Made by a program: the position numbers and the translations under genes. Of a DNA stretch of 64,000 nucleotides, positions 16,532-24,684 are shown piece after piece; position 1 is the first letter of the stretch, and the number at the start of each line of letters is the position of its first letter. The notes beneath the pieces are model-generated. The model worked only from the letters and a program-made list of their open reading frames with translations. It was not told the origin of the DNA and searched no databases. Origin of the DNA: Variovorax sp. IB41 (GTDB lineage Bacteria > Pseudomonadota > Gammaproteobacteria > Burkholderiales > Burkholderiaceae_C); contig NZ_JAEFCB010000011.1 in NCBI RefSeq assembly GCF_016405905.1, positions 62,001 through 126,000 on the forward strand, read 5' to 3'.

Positions 16532-17878
16532 ATGGAACGCCGTCATTTCGCCCGCTCGATCCTCGCCGCCGCCGGTGCCATCGCACTGGGCGCAAAAGCG
16601 CAGGAGGCAAGCCCGGTCGCTGCCGCATCGCCCGCACCGGCAGCCCCCGGCCTGAAGCCTTTCCTCTTCGAGAAGGACGAGACGTTCTGGTACGAGACGC
16701 TGCGCTCCTTCGGCCACATCGCCTATGGCGGCGCGGATTTCGGCGAGGTGGTGGTCACCGCCCAGCGCATCCTCGGCGGCGACTACGACAGCTGGCACGA
16801 CGAATGGCGCCTCACCGCCGACCGGGTGGCCGCCGAGGCCGAGAAGAGCCTTGCGGCGGGCCACGCGGTGAGCGCGCGCGATGCGTTCTTTCGCGCTGCC
16901 AACTACTACCGCAGCGCGGAGTTCTTCCTGCACGGCAATCAGGCCGATCCGCGCATCAACGCGGCGTATGAGCGCAGCGTCGGGTGCTTCCGCGCAGCCG
17001 TGCGGCTCACCGGCGGCGCGATCGCGCCAGTGCGCATCCGCTACGAGAACACGACGCTGCCGGGCTACTTCTATCGCGCTGCGGGAAACGGTGGCAAGGG
17101 CAACAAGCGCCGGCCGACGGTGGTCATGCACAACGGCTTCGATGGTTCGGTCGAAGAGATGCACTACGTCGCCGCGGCTGCGCTGGCCGAGCGTGGCTAC
17201 AACGTGCTGAGCTTCGATGGCCCCGGCCAGCCCGGGCCGATGCACAGCGAAGGCCTCGTGCTGCGGCCCGACTGGGAGCATGTGGTCGGCCCGGTGCTCG
17301 ACCATGTGCTGGCGCGGCCCGACGTCGATGCCAGGCGCGTCGCGCTGCTGGGCAACAGCCTGGGCGGCGTGCTGGCGCCGCGCGCGGCGGCGTTCGAGCC
17401 GCGCATCCGCGCACTGATCGCGCTGGACGGCATCTACGACATGAGCGAGAAGACGCTGCCGATGTTCGGCGGCCAGCGCGAAGTGGCGCGCCGCGTGCTC
17501 ACCGCGCCCTCGGCGCCCGACATCGACAAGGCACTCGCGCAGGTCGCCGCGCACGATGCGCAGGCGCGCTGGGCCTTCGGCCACGGCGCCTGGGTCACCG
17601 GCAAGGGCACGGCGCGCGGCTATCTCTCGACGCTGCTGGACTACAACGTGGCCGACGGCGTGGCCGAGCGCATCCAGTGCCCGACGCTGGTGTGTGCGGC
17701 CGCCAACGACATGTTCTTCAAGGGCCAGCCCGAGGCGCTGTATGCGCACCTCACATGCGCGAAGACTTTTCTCGCGCTCGACGACACGCTGGGTGCCGGC
17801 GCGCATTGCCATGCGGGGGCGCAGCGCCTGGCGATGGCGCGCATCGGCGATTGGCTCGATGCGACGTTCGCGGCTTGA
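16532..17878 (+). CDS. Secreted alpha/beta hydrolase (FrsA/dienelactone-hydrolase-like)
   Basis: A 448-residue protein. The leader MERRHFARSILAAAGAIALGAKAQ looks like a Tat signal (RRHFARS). A ~150-residue helical N-terminal region (WYETLRSFGHIAYGGADFGEV) precedes the hydrolase core, as in FrsA/2,6-dihydroxypseudooxynicotine-hydrolase-type enzymes. The core has MHNGFDGSVEEMHYVAAA near the oxyanion region, nucleophile elbow GNSLGG (Ser276), likely acid D393 in AANDMFF, and His425/427 in GAHCHAG. Ester, C-C and peptide-bond substrates all occur in this fold; none can be chosen. AAAGGAA lies upstream. It stands alone between the tct operon and the convergent efflux operon. Confidence 0.8.
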   Translation: MERRHFARSILAAAGAIALGAKAQEASPVAAASPAPAAPGLKPFLFEKDETFWYETLRSFGHIAYGGADFGEVVVTAQRILGGDYDSWHDEWRLTADRVAAEAEKSLAAGHAVSARDAFFRAANYYRSAEFFLHGNQADPRINAAYERSVGCFRAAVRLTGGAIAPVRIRYENTTLPGYFYRAAGNGGKGNKRRPTVVMHNGFDGSVEEMHYVAAAALAERGYNVLSFDGPGQPGPMHSEGLVLRPDWEHVVGPVLDHVLARPDVDARRVALLGNSLGGVLAPRAAAFEPRIRALIALDGIYDMSEKTLPMFGGQREVARRVLTAPSAPDIDKALAQVAAHDAQARWAFGHGAWVTGKGTARGYLSTLLDYNVADGVAERIQCPTLVCAAANDMFFKGQPEALYAHLTCAKTFLALDDTLGAGAHCHAGAQRLAMARIGDWLDATFAA

Positions 17879-17887
17879 GGCTGGGCT

Positions 17888-17911
17888 CCCTCTCCCGCGA
17901 GCGGGAGAGGG
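17888..17911. terminator. GC-rich palindrome between convergent genes, likely bidirectional terminator
   Basis: CCCTCTCCCGC and GCGGGAGAGGG form an 11-bp perfect stem with almost no loop. This palindrome type is a common dispersed intergenic element in proteobacterial genomes. It lies between the hydrolase stop (17878) and the RND permease stop (17924). There is no T run on either side. Confidence 0.55.
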
Positions 17912-17923
17912 GACAAGACCGCG

Positions 17924-20900
17924 TCAGCCCGCAGGCCGCGGCGTCTCGACCAGGTCGTCGTCGATGTGCGGATCGGCCGGCTGCCCGCGCAGCTTGCGCA
18001 CGGTGCGCTTGATCCAGTGCTCGATGTCGTCGATGTAGGTGAACACCGCCGGCACCACCAAAAGGCTCAGCACCGTCGAGGTGATCAGCCCGCCGATCAC
18101 CGCCATCGCCATCGGCGAGCGGAAGCTCGAATCGGCGGCGCCGAAGCCCACGGCGATCGGCAGCATGCCGGCGCCCATGGCGAGCGTGGTCATGATGATG
18201 GGCCGTGCGCGCTTGTGGCAGGCGTCGCGCAGCGCGTCCCAGCGGCTCATGCCGTGGTCGCGGCGCGCCACGATGGCGTACTCCACCAGCAGGATCGAGT
18301 TCTTCGTCGCGATGCCCATCAGCATGATGAGCCCGATCAGCGAGGGCATCGAGAGCGCCTTCTGCCCGATCAGGAGGCCCACGAAGGCGCCGCCCAGCGC
18401 GAGCGGCAGCGCGCACAGGATGGTCACCGGGTGCAGGAAGTCCTTGAACAGCAGCACCAGCACGATGTAGATGCACAGCACGCCCGTGAGCATCGCGAGG
18501 CCGAAGCTCGCGAAGAGCTCGGTCATCACCTCGGCGTCGCCCACCTCGGTCACCCGCACGCCGGGCGGCAGCTTCTGGATCGAGGGGAGCGCCATCACCG
18601 CGGTCTTCGCATCGCCCAGGCCCACGCTGGAGAGTTCGATCTCGAAGTTGACGTTGCGCGAGCGGTCGTAGCGGTCGATCACGGCCGGCCCGCCCTCCAT
18701 GGTGAGCGAGGCCACCTGGTTGAGCATGACCGGGCCGCGCGCGCCGGGCACCGAGAGGCGCCCGAGCAGGTCGAGGTCCTTGCGCGCCGAGTCTTCCAGC
18801 TTCACCACGATCGGCACCTGCCGCTGCGCGAGGTTGAGCTTGGCGAGCGACTGGTCGTAGTCGCCCAGCGTGGCCACGCGCAGCGTCTCGGCGATGGCCG
18901 CGCTGGTCACGCCCAGGTCGGCGGCGCGCGCGAAGTCGGGGCGCACGGCGATCTCGGGGCGGATCAGGCTCGCGGTGGAGGTGATATTGCCCAGGCCCGC
19001 GATGGTGCGCAGGTCCTTCTCGACCGCGCTGGCCGCGGCGGCCAGCGCGACCGGGTCTTCGCCCGTGAGCGCCAGGATGTACTTCTCGCCCGAGCCGCCC
19101 AGGCCCACCGTGCTGCGCACGCCGGGCAGGGTTTCCAGGGCGGTGCGGATCTGGTTCTCGATCACCTGCTTTCTCGGCCGGTCGCCGCGCTCGTCCAGCT
19201 TGATGGTGAGCGTGGCCTTGCGCGTCTCGGGCGTGCCGAAGCTGGCGAACGGGTCGCCGCCCGCGCTGCCGCCGGCCACCGTGGTGTAGACGCTCTTCAC
19301 GTGCGCGATCTTCATCACGCGGTTGCGCGTTTCCTCGGCGGCCGCGGTGGTCTGCGCGAGCGTGGAGCCCGGCGCGAGCGACAGGTACACCTGCGTCTGC
19401 GAGTTGTCGTCCGGCGGAATGAAGCCGGTCTTGAGCAGCGGAATCATCGCCAGCGATCCGAAGAAGAAGAGGGTGGCCATCACCATCGTCTTGAAGCGGT
19501 TGTGCGTGCTCCATTCCACGGCGCGCATGTACCAGCGCAGCCAGCCGGGCTCCTTCTCCGCGCCGACGATGGGTTTGAGGATGTACGCCGCCATCATCGG
19601 CGTGAGCACCCGCGCGACCACCAGCGAGGCGAAGACCGCGAGCGATGCCGTCCAGCCGAACTGCTTGAAGAACTTGCCGGCCACGCCGCTCATGAAGGCC
19701 GTCGGCAGGAACACCGCGATCAGCGTGAAGGTGGTGGCGATCACCGCCAGGCCGATTTCGTCGGCCGCCTCCATCGCGGCCTGGTAGGGCGTCTTGCCCA
19801 TGCGCAGGTGCCGCACGATGTTCTCGACCTCCACGATCGCATCGTCCACCAATATCCCGACCACCAGCGAGAGCGCGAGCAGCGAGATCACGTTGACCGA
19901 GAAGCCCAGCAGGTACATGCCGATGAAGGCTGGAATCACCGACATCGGCAGCGCCACCGCCGAGACGAAAGTCGCGCGCCAGTCGCGCAGGAAGAGCCAC
20001 ACCACGATCACCGCCAGGATGGCGCCTTCGTACAAGAGGTGCAGCGAGCCGTTGTATTCCTCTTCCACCGGATCGACGAAGTTGAAGGCCTCGGTCAGCT
20101 CGATGTCGGGGCGCTGCGCGCGCATGTCGCCCAGCGCCTTCTGCACCGCGCGGCCCACTTCCACTTCGCTGGCGCCGCGGCTGCGGGCCACTTCGAAGCC
20201 CACCACCGGCTTGCCGTTGAGCAGGGCCCCCGAGCGCGGCTCGGCGATGGTGTCGCTGATGCGCGCCACCTGATCGAGCCGCACGCGGCGGCCGTCGGAC
20301 AGCACGATCTGGATGTCGTTCAACTGGTCGGCCGACTGCACGGTGGCGAGCGTGCGCACCGGCTGCTCGCTGCCGCCCAGGTCGAAGCGTCCGCCCGCGC
20401 TTTCCACCTGCACCTGGCGCAGCTGGCGCGAGATGTCGCCGGCCGAGGCGCCCAGCGCCTGCAGCTTGGCCGGGTCCAGGTCGATGTGCACCTGGCGCGT
20501 GACGCCGCCCACGCGGTTCACCGCGCCCACGCCGGGCAGCGCGAGCAGCTTCTTGGTGATGTCGTTGTCCACGTACCAGCTGAGCGCCTCGGCGTCCATT
20601 TGCGAGGAGGAGATGGTGAAGGCCAGCACCGGCTGGCCCGCCAGGTCGAGCTTGGTGACCACCGGGTCGCGCACGTCCGCCGGCAGGTCGGCGCGCACGC
20701 GCTGCACCGCCGAGCGCACGTCGTCCACGGCTTCCTGCACGGGTTTCTCGAGGCGGAACTCCACGATCAGCGTGGCGGCGCCGTCCTGCACCTTGGTGGT
20801 GATGTGCTTCAGGCCCTGCACGGTGGCGATGGAGTTCTCGAGCTTGCGCGCGACGTCGGTCTCCAACTGCGAAGGCGCGGCACCGGGCAGCAACGCCGAA

Positions 20901-21040
20901 ACCGTGACGGTCGGCAGGTCGATGTCCGGAAAGTTCTGCACCTTCATCGCGTTGAACGACAGCAGCCCACCGAAGGTGAGCAGCACGAACAGCATCACCG
21001 CCGGAATCGGGTTGCGTATGGACCAGGCGGAAACGTTCAT
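17924..21040 (-). CDS. RND efflux permease (HAE1/MexF-AcrB-like, pump 1)
   Basis: A 1038-residue inner-membrane proton-driven drug or solute exporter. The start MNVSAWSIRNPIPAVMLFVLLTFGG is the typical TM1. PTVTVSALLPGAAPSQLE lies in the porter domain. VVGILVDDAIVEVENIVRH (about residues 395-413) carries the paired Asp of TM4, and the second half repeats the fold and ends with a short cytosolic tail. ATG 21040 is preferred because TM1 follows directly. It is the last gene of the TetR-OMF-MFP-permease operon, 17 bp after the MFP gene. Substrates unknown. Confidence 0.94.
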   Translation of the reverse strand: MNVSAWSIRNPIPAVMLFVLLTFGGLLSFNAMKVQNFPDIDLPTVTVSALLPGAAPSQLETDVARKLENSIATVQGLKHITTKVQDGAATLIVEFRLEKPVQEAVDDVRSAVQRVRADLPADVRDPVVTKLDLAGQPVLAFTISSSQMDAEALSWYVDNDITKKLLALPGVGAVNRVGGVTRQVHIDLDPAKLQALGASAGDISRQLRQVQVESAGGRFDLGGSEQPVRTLATVQSADQLNDIQIVLSDGRRVRLDQVARISDTIAEPRSGALLNGKPVVGFEVARSRGASEVEVGRAVQKALGDMRAQRPDIELTEAFNFVDPVEEEYNGSLHLLYEGAILAVIVVWLFLRDWRATFVSAVALPMSVIPAFIGMYLLGFSVNVISLLALSLVVGILVDDAIVEVENIVRHLRMGKTPYQAAMEAADEIGLAVIATTFTLIAVFLPTAFMSGVAGKFFKQFGWTASLAVFASLVVARVLTPMMAAYILKPIVGAEKEPGWLRWYMRAVEWSTHNRFKTMVMATLFFFGSLAMIPLLKTGFIPPDDNSQTQVYLSLAPGSTLAQTTAAAEETRNRVMKIAHVKSVYTTVAGGSAGGDPFASFGTPETRKATLTIKLDERGDRPRKQVIENQIRTALETLPGVRSTVGLGGSGEKYILALTGEDPVALAAAASAVEKDLRTIAGLGNITSTASLIRPEIAVRPDFARAADLGVTSAAIAETLRVATLGDYDQSLAKLNLAQRQVPIVVKLEDSARKDLDLLGRLSVPGARGPVMLNQVASLTMEGGPAVIDRYDRSRNVNFEIELSSVGLGDAKTAVMALPSIQKLPPGVRVTEVGDAEVMTELFASFGLAMLTGVLCIYIVLVLLFKDFLHPVTILCALPLALGGAFVGLLIGQKALSMPSLIGLIMLMGIATKNSILLVEYAIVARRDHGMSRWDALRDACHKRARPIIMTTLAMGAGMLPIAVGFGAADSSFRSPMAMAVIGGLITSTVLSLLVVPAVFTYIDDIEHWIKRTVRKLRGQPADPHIDDDLVETPRPAG

Positions 21041-21057
21041 GGCGTGTCCTTTGTGTC

Positions 21058-22266
21058 TTACTTGGCACCCGCGGCGGATGCCGCGGATTTGGCCGGCTGG
21101 GCCGCTGCCGCCGATGCGGCCGGCGGCGTTGCCGCCACCACGCGCACCAGGTCGCCGTCGTTCAGGAAGCCCGCGCCCTGCACGACGACCTGCGCGCCCT
21201 CGGGCAGCGCGCTGGTGACCTCGATGCGGTCGTTCAGCCGGCGGCCGACCTGCACCTTCAGCTGCTGCACGCGGTTGTCCGGCTGCAGCACGAACACGTT
21301 GTTGAAGCCGTCGCGCGGAACGATGGAGGCTTGCGGCACGGTGGGCGCAGAGGTGCGGCCCAGCTCGAAGTCGCCGCGCGCGAACATGCCGGCCTTGACG
21401 CCCGTGTTCTGCAACACCGTGGGCAGGTCGACGTAGACCAGCGCCGCGCGCGTCTGCGGATCGACCGTCGGCGCGATGCTGCGCACCTTGCCGCGCACCT
21501 GCGCGCCGCTGGCGCTGACCACGAAGGCGGGCGTGCCGACCGCGATGCGCGCGAGCTCGGCCGAGGTGACTTCGGCGCGCCATTCGAGGCGGCCCTGGCG
21601 GATCAGGCGAAAGAGCTCGGTGCCCGCCGACACCACGCTGCCCACCGTGGCGGTGCGCGCCGAAATCACACCGTCGTCCGGCGCCAGCACCTGCGTGTTG
21701 CGCCCGCGCACCTGCTGCGCGGCCAGCACCGCTTCGGCCGCCTCGACGCGCGCCTTGGCGGTCTGCTCGGTGGTCTGGTACTGGTTGATCTGCTGCTGGC
21801 TCAATGCGCCGGTGGCCTGCAGCGAGCGGGCGCGCGCGGCGTTGCCGGCGGCGTCGGCGGCCGTGGCGCGGGCCTCGGCCAGCGAGGCGCGCGACTGCGC
21901 GATGTCGGCCTGCACCGTCTCGGGCGAGAACACGGCGAGCACCTGGCCCTTCTTGACCACGTCGCCCACGTTCACCCGCACCTCGGCGAGCTTCAGGCCG
22001 TTGGACTCGGAGCCGATCACCGCCTCCTGCCAGGCGGCCACGTTGCCGTTGGCTGCGAGCGTGACGGTCAGCTCGGTGGCTTCGGGCTTGGCGACGGTGA
22101 CGGTGAGCGCCGGCTTGGGCGCAGGCGCGCCGTCCTTGGCTTTGCCTGCCGCGGCCTGCTCGGCGGGCGTGCCCGAGGGCTTGCGCACGAGCCACACGGC
22201 CGCAACGACGACGATGACGAGCGCCAGCAGCGCGATGACGAGGGTGGAACGCTTCATTGTTTTCAT
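21058..22266 (-). CDS. RND efflux periplasmic adaptor (membrane fusion protein, pump 1)
   Basis: A 402-residue adaptor. The N-terminal helix (MKRSTLVIALLALVIVVVAAVWLV) anchors it in the inner membrane. Then come the lipoyl halves (VRVNVGDVVKKGQVLAVF and VLAPDDGVISARTATVG), an alpha-hairpin (residues ~125-180, AQSRASLAEARATAADAAG) and a beta-barrel. The C-terminus is Ala/Pro-rich. The start ATG 22266 overlaps the stop of the outer-membrane-factor gene as ATGA, which indicates translational coupling; ATG 22257 is a second candidate. Confidence 0.92.
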   Translation of the reverse strand: MKTMKRSTLVIALLALVIVVVAAVWLVRKPSGTPAEQAAAGKAKDGAPAPKPALTVTVAKPEATELTVTLAANGNVAAWQEAVIGSESNGLKLAEVRVNVGDVVKKGQVLAVFSPETVQADIAQSRASLAEARATAADAAGNAARARSLQATGALSQQQINQYQTTEQTAKARVEAAEAVLAAQQVRGRNTQVLAPDDGVISARTATVGSVVSAGTELFRLIRQGRLEWRAEVTSAELARIAVGTPAFVVSASGAQVRGKVRSIAPTVDPQTRAALVYVDLPTVLQNTGVKAGMFARGDFELGRTSAPTVPQASIVPRDGFNNVFVLQPDNRVQQLKVQVGRRLNDRIEVTSALPEGAQVVVQGAGFLNDGDLVRVVAATPPAASAAAAQPAKSAASAAGAK

Positions 22267-23786
22267 GGTGACGTCGCAACCGTAGAGGTCGAGGAAGAGG
22301 TCATGGACGAGGACGCTGACGCTGACGCTGAAGACTCGGGCCGGTTCCAGCCACCGCCCATCGAGCGGTACAGCGAAACCCAGGCTTCGGCGCGTTCGCG
22401 CTGCAGCGTGACGCGCGCGGTCTGCGCGGTGAAGAGCGTGCGGCGCGAGTCTTCCAGCTCGAACAGGCTCGCGAGGCCGCTGCTGTAACGCGCCTGCGTG
22501 GCGTCGAAGGAGGCCTGGTAGTTCTTCACCGCGCTGTCGGCGTCGGTGGTGCGGGCTTCGGTGGCGTCGAGGTTCACGAGCGCTTCTTCCACCTCGCGCA
22601 CCGCCTGCCGCACGTTCGCGCGGTAGAGCGACACGGCCTCGGTGTAGCGCGCCTTGGCCGCATCGGTGTTGGCCTTGCGGGCGCCGCCATCGAGCAGCGG
22701 CACGGTGAGCGACACCGGCCCGACCGTCCAGGTGTCCAGCGACTCGCGAAAACCGCTGGTGCGGATCTGCATGCGGCCGATGGAGCCCGAGATGCTGAGC
22801 TTGGGATAGCGCTCGGCCTCGGCCGAGCCCACGTCGGCGCTGGCCGAAGCCACGGCGAGTTCGGCGGCGTACACGTCGGGCCGTTGCGACAGCGCCTGGG
22901 CCGGCACGCTCTCGATGCCGCCCATCACCACCAGCGCGCGCTGCGTGTGCGAGACGGCGAGCTTCTGCGCGAGCGTGGGTTCGTCGATGCCGCTGAGCGC
23001 CACCAGCGCCTTGCGCTGTATCGCGCACTGGGCGCGCTGTTGCGTGAGGCGCCCCGAGGCATCGGAGGCGCTGGCGCGGGCGAGCGCCGCATCGGCCGGC
23101 GCGGTGAAGCCGGCGCGCGCCGACAGGTCGGTGAGCCGCGCGGTCTCGCTGCGCGATTTGGCGTCGGACTCGGACACGCGCAACTGCTGACGGCAGGCGC
23201 GCTCGGCGAAATAGGCGTTGGCGGTTTCGGCCGCGACGGCCACGCGCGCGTCGTGCCATTTGGCGGTGGCGCTATCGAGCTTTTGCTGGGCTGAATCGCG
23301 GTCGGCGCGCAGGCGCCCGAAGAGATCGATCTCCCACTTGGATTGCAGGCCGGCCTGCAGCGTGGTGAGCGGCGCGGTGGCTGCCGCCGCGGCGCTGCTG
23401 CTGCTCGAGGAGGACGAGCCGGTGCCGCCGCCGCTGAAGGACGAGCCCGAGACACCGCGGCTCGCCGTGCCCGTGCCGTCCAGGCTGGGCAGCAGCGCCG
23501 CGCCAGCCTGCACGCGCGTGGAGCGCGCCTCGGCCACGCGCGCCGCGGCGCTCGCGAGGTTGGGGCTGGCGGTTTCGGCCGCGGCGATCAGCTCGACCAG
23601 GAGCGGATCGTCCAGCTGGCGCCACCAGTCGGCCAGCGATGCGAGCGAGCCGCCGTGGGGCAGGGGTGCATTCCATTGCGCGGGGAACGGCGCCTGGACG
23701 CTGGCCGGCGGGCGCATCAGGCCGCAGCCCGCGAGGCCCACGCTCAGTGGGATGCAAAGGGAGGCAATCAGTCGCAGTTGTCTCAT
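22263..23786 (-). CDS. Outer-membrane efflux lipoprotein (NodT/OprM family, pump 1)
   Basis: A 507-residue TolC-like channel. The leader MRQLRLIASLCIPLSVGLAGC gives a lipobox (LAGC, Cys21). Two repeated OEP domains follow, with DWWRQLDDPLLVELIAAAE and ALSQRPDVYAAELAVASA as family landmarks. Two Ser/Gly-rich insertions are unusual: a run of Ser and Ala near residues 125-150 and a Ser/Thr-rich C-terminus (SSASASASSSMTSSSTSTV). The start overlaps the TetR stop as ATGA. It forms the exit duct for the adaptor and permease encoded next. Confidence 0.92.
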   Translation of the reverse strand: MRQLRLIASLCIPLSVGLAGCGLMRPPASVQAPFPAQWNAPLPHGGSLASLADWWRQLDDPLLVELIAAAETASPNLASAAARVAEARSTRVQAGAALLPSLDGTGTASRGVSGSSFSGGGTGSSSSSSSSAAAAATAPLTTLQAGLQSKWEIDLFGRLRADRDSAQQKLDSATAKWHDARVAVAAETANAYFAERACRQQLRVSESDAKSRSETARLTDLSARAGFTAPADAALARASASDASGRLTQQRAQCAIQRKALVALSGIDEPTLAQKLAVSHTQRALVVMGGIESVPAQALSQRPDVYAAELAVASASADVGSAEAERYPKLSISGSIGRMQIRTSGFRESLDTWTVGPVSLTVPLLDGGARKANTDAAKARYTEAVSLYRANVRQAVREVEEALVNLDATEARTTDADSAVKNYQASFDATQARYSSGLASLFELEDSRRTLFTAQTARVTLQRERAEAWVSLYRSMGGGWNRPESSASASASSSMTSSSTSTVATSP

Positions 23787-24550
23787 GGCTTCTTTCTCGC
23801 GGCGCGTGCGGCGGAGGGCGCAGGCGCGGTTGCGGCTTTCTCGTCGGCGGCCGCGGCCTGCCGGCGCGTGGCTTCGGCCTGCACCAGCGCCAGCGCGTAG
23901 ACGGTGAGGCGGTCGGCCCAGGTGTCGATGCTGCGCGGCGTGCGCAGGAGCGACGGGCGCACGGCCTCGATGAAATCCTGGTTCACGTAGAGCTGCATCG
24001 ACAGCCCCGTGATCGCGAAGGTCAGGCGGTGGATGTCGTCGTCGGCGCGCTCGAGCTTCAGGTGCCGGCACAGCAGCTCGGCGATGGCGCGGTGCGGGCC
24101 CTTGATGTCGCGTTCGATTTCCTTGGCCCACTGGCTGGTCGGCTCCAGCATCTCGCGCATGTGCAGCTGGATGCATTGCCGCACGATCTCGCCCTGTTTC
24201 AGCGGCTCGATCACCGAGGTGAAGCAGATGCGCAGCGCCGCTTCGAGCGTGAGGCCGGGCGTGCTGAAGATCGCCACCAGGTCGTCGGAGTCGCCGCCCA
24301 TCGGCTCGGTGAAGCAGGCGCCGTACAGGCCGTTCTTGTCGCTGAAGTAGTAGCTGATGGCCGAGATGTTGACCCCGGCCTCGCGCGCGATTTCGCGCGT
24401 GGAGGTCTTGGCGAAGCCCTTCTGCGCGAAGAGGCGCAGCGCCGTGTGCAGGAGGCGGTGGCGCGCCTCGGCGCCGTCCGCGCGAGGTGCGCGGGGAGCG
24501 CGCGGCGGCGGCGTGGTCGTGATGGGGTCCCTCGCGTTCATGCCCGGCAT
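23783..24550 (-). CDS. TetR-family transcriptional regulator of the efflux operon
   Basis: A 255-residue repressor. After a Pro/Arg-rich N-terminal extension (~25 residues), the HTH is TSTREIAREAGVNISAISYYF (about residues 49-69), followed by KNGLYGACF. The ligand domain (AALRICFTSVIEPLKQGEIVRQ, MREMLEPTSQWAKEI) resembles the CecR/DUF1956 branch, which often controls efflux pumps. The C-terminus is basic and Ala-rich (SAARAARKKP). It is the first gene of the operon, and its stop overlaps the next start. ATG 24550 or 24541 can serve as start. A palindrome 14 bp upstream is its likely operator. Confidence 0.9.
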   Translation of the reverse strand: MPGMNARDPITTTPPPRAPRAPRADGAEARHRLLHTALRLFAQKGFAKTSTREIAREAGVNISAISYYFSDKNGLYGACFTEPMGGDSDDLVAIFSTPGLTLEAALRICFTSVIEPLKQGEIVRQCIQLHMREMLEPTSQWAKEIERDIKGPHRAIAELLCRHLKLERADDDIHRLTFAITGLSMQLYVNQDFIEAVRPSLLRTPRSIDTWADRLTVYALALVQAEATRRQAAAADEKAATAPAPSAARAARKKP

Positions 24551-24563
24551 TAAACCACGGTCG

Positions 24564-24581
24564 AAATCAAACGATTGATTT
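24564..24581. promoter_or_regulatory. Candidate TetR operator of efflux operon 1
   Basis: AAATCAA (24564-24570) and TTGATTT (24575-24581) form a perfect 7-bp dyad with a 4-bp spacer, AT-rich in a GC-rich setting. It lies 14 bp upstream of the TetR start, so autorepression of the whole operon is expected. It is also ~100 bp before the divergent sigma-54 activator gene. Confidence 0.65.
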
Positions 24582-24684
24582 ACTTAAGGGATGCTGAAGG
24601 TCTTTGTTTCCGACTTTGTTCTGGGCATTTCCGGTGTCACATCCATGCCGGATTTGCCGGGGCCGATCACAGTACGATCCGCGC

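Noticed and set aside
17888..17911. Palindrome as an attachment site or origin element
   Set aside because: It is a widespread intergenic palindrome type, sits between convergent stops, and no integrase or replication gene is near.
17751..21068. 1105-codon open frame overlapping the RND permease on the same strand
   Set aside because: The frame is Arg/Gly/Pro-rich and offset from the permease frame, which carries all recognisable RND motifs.
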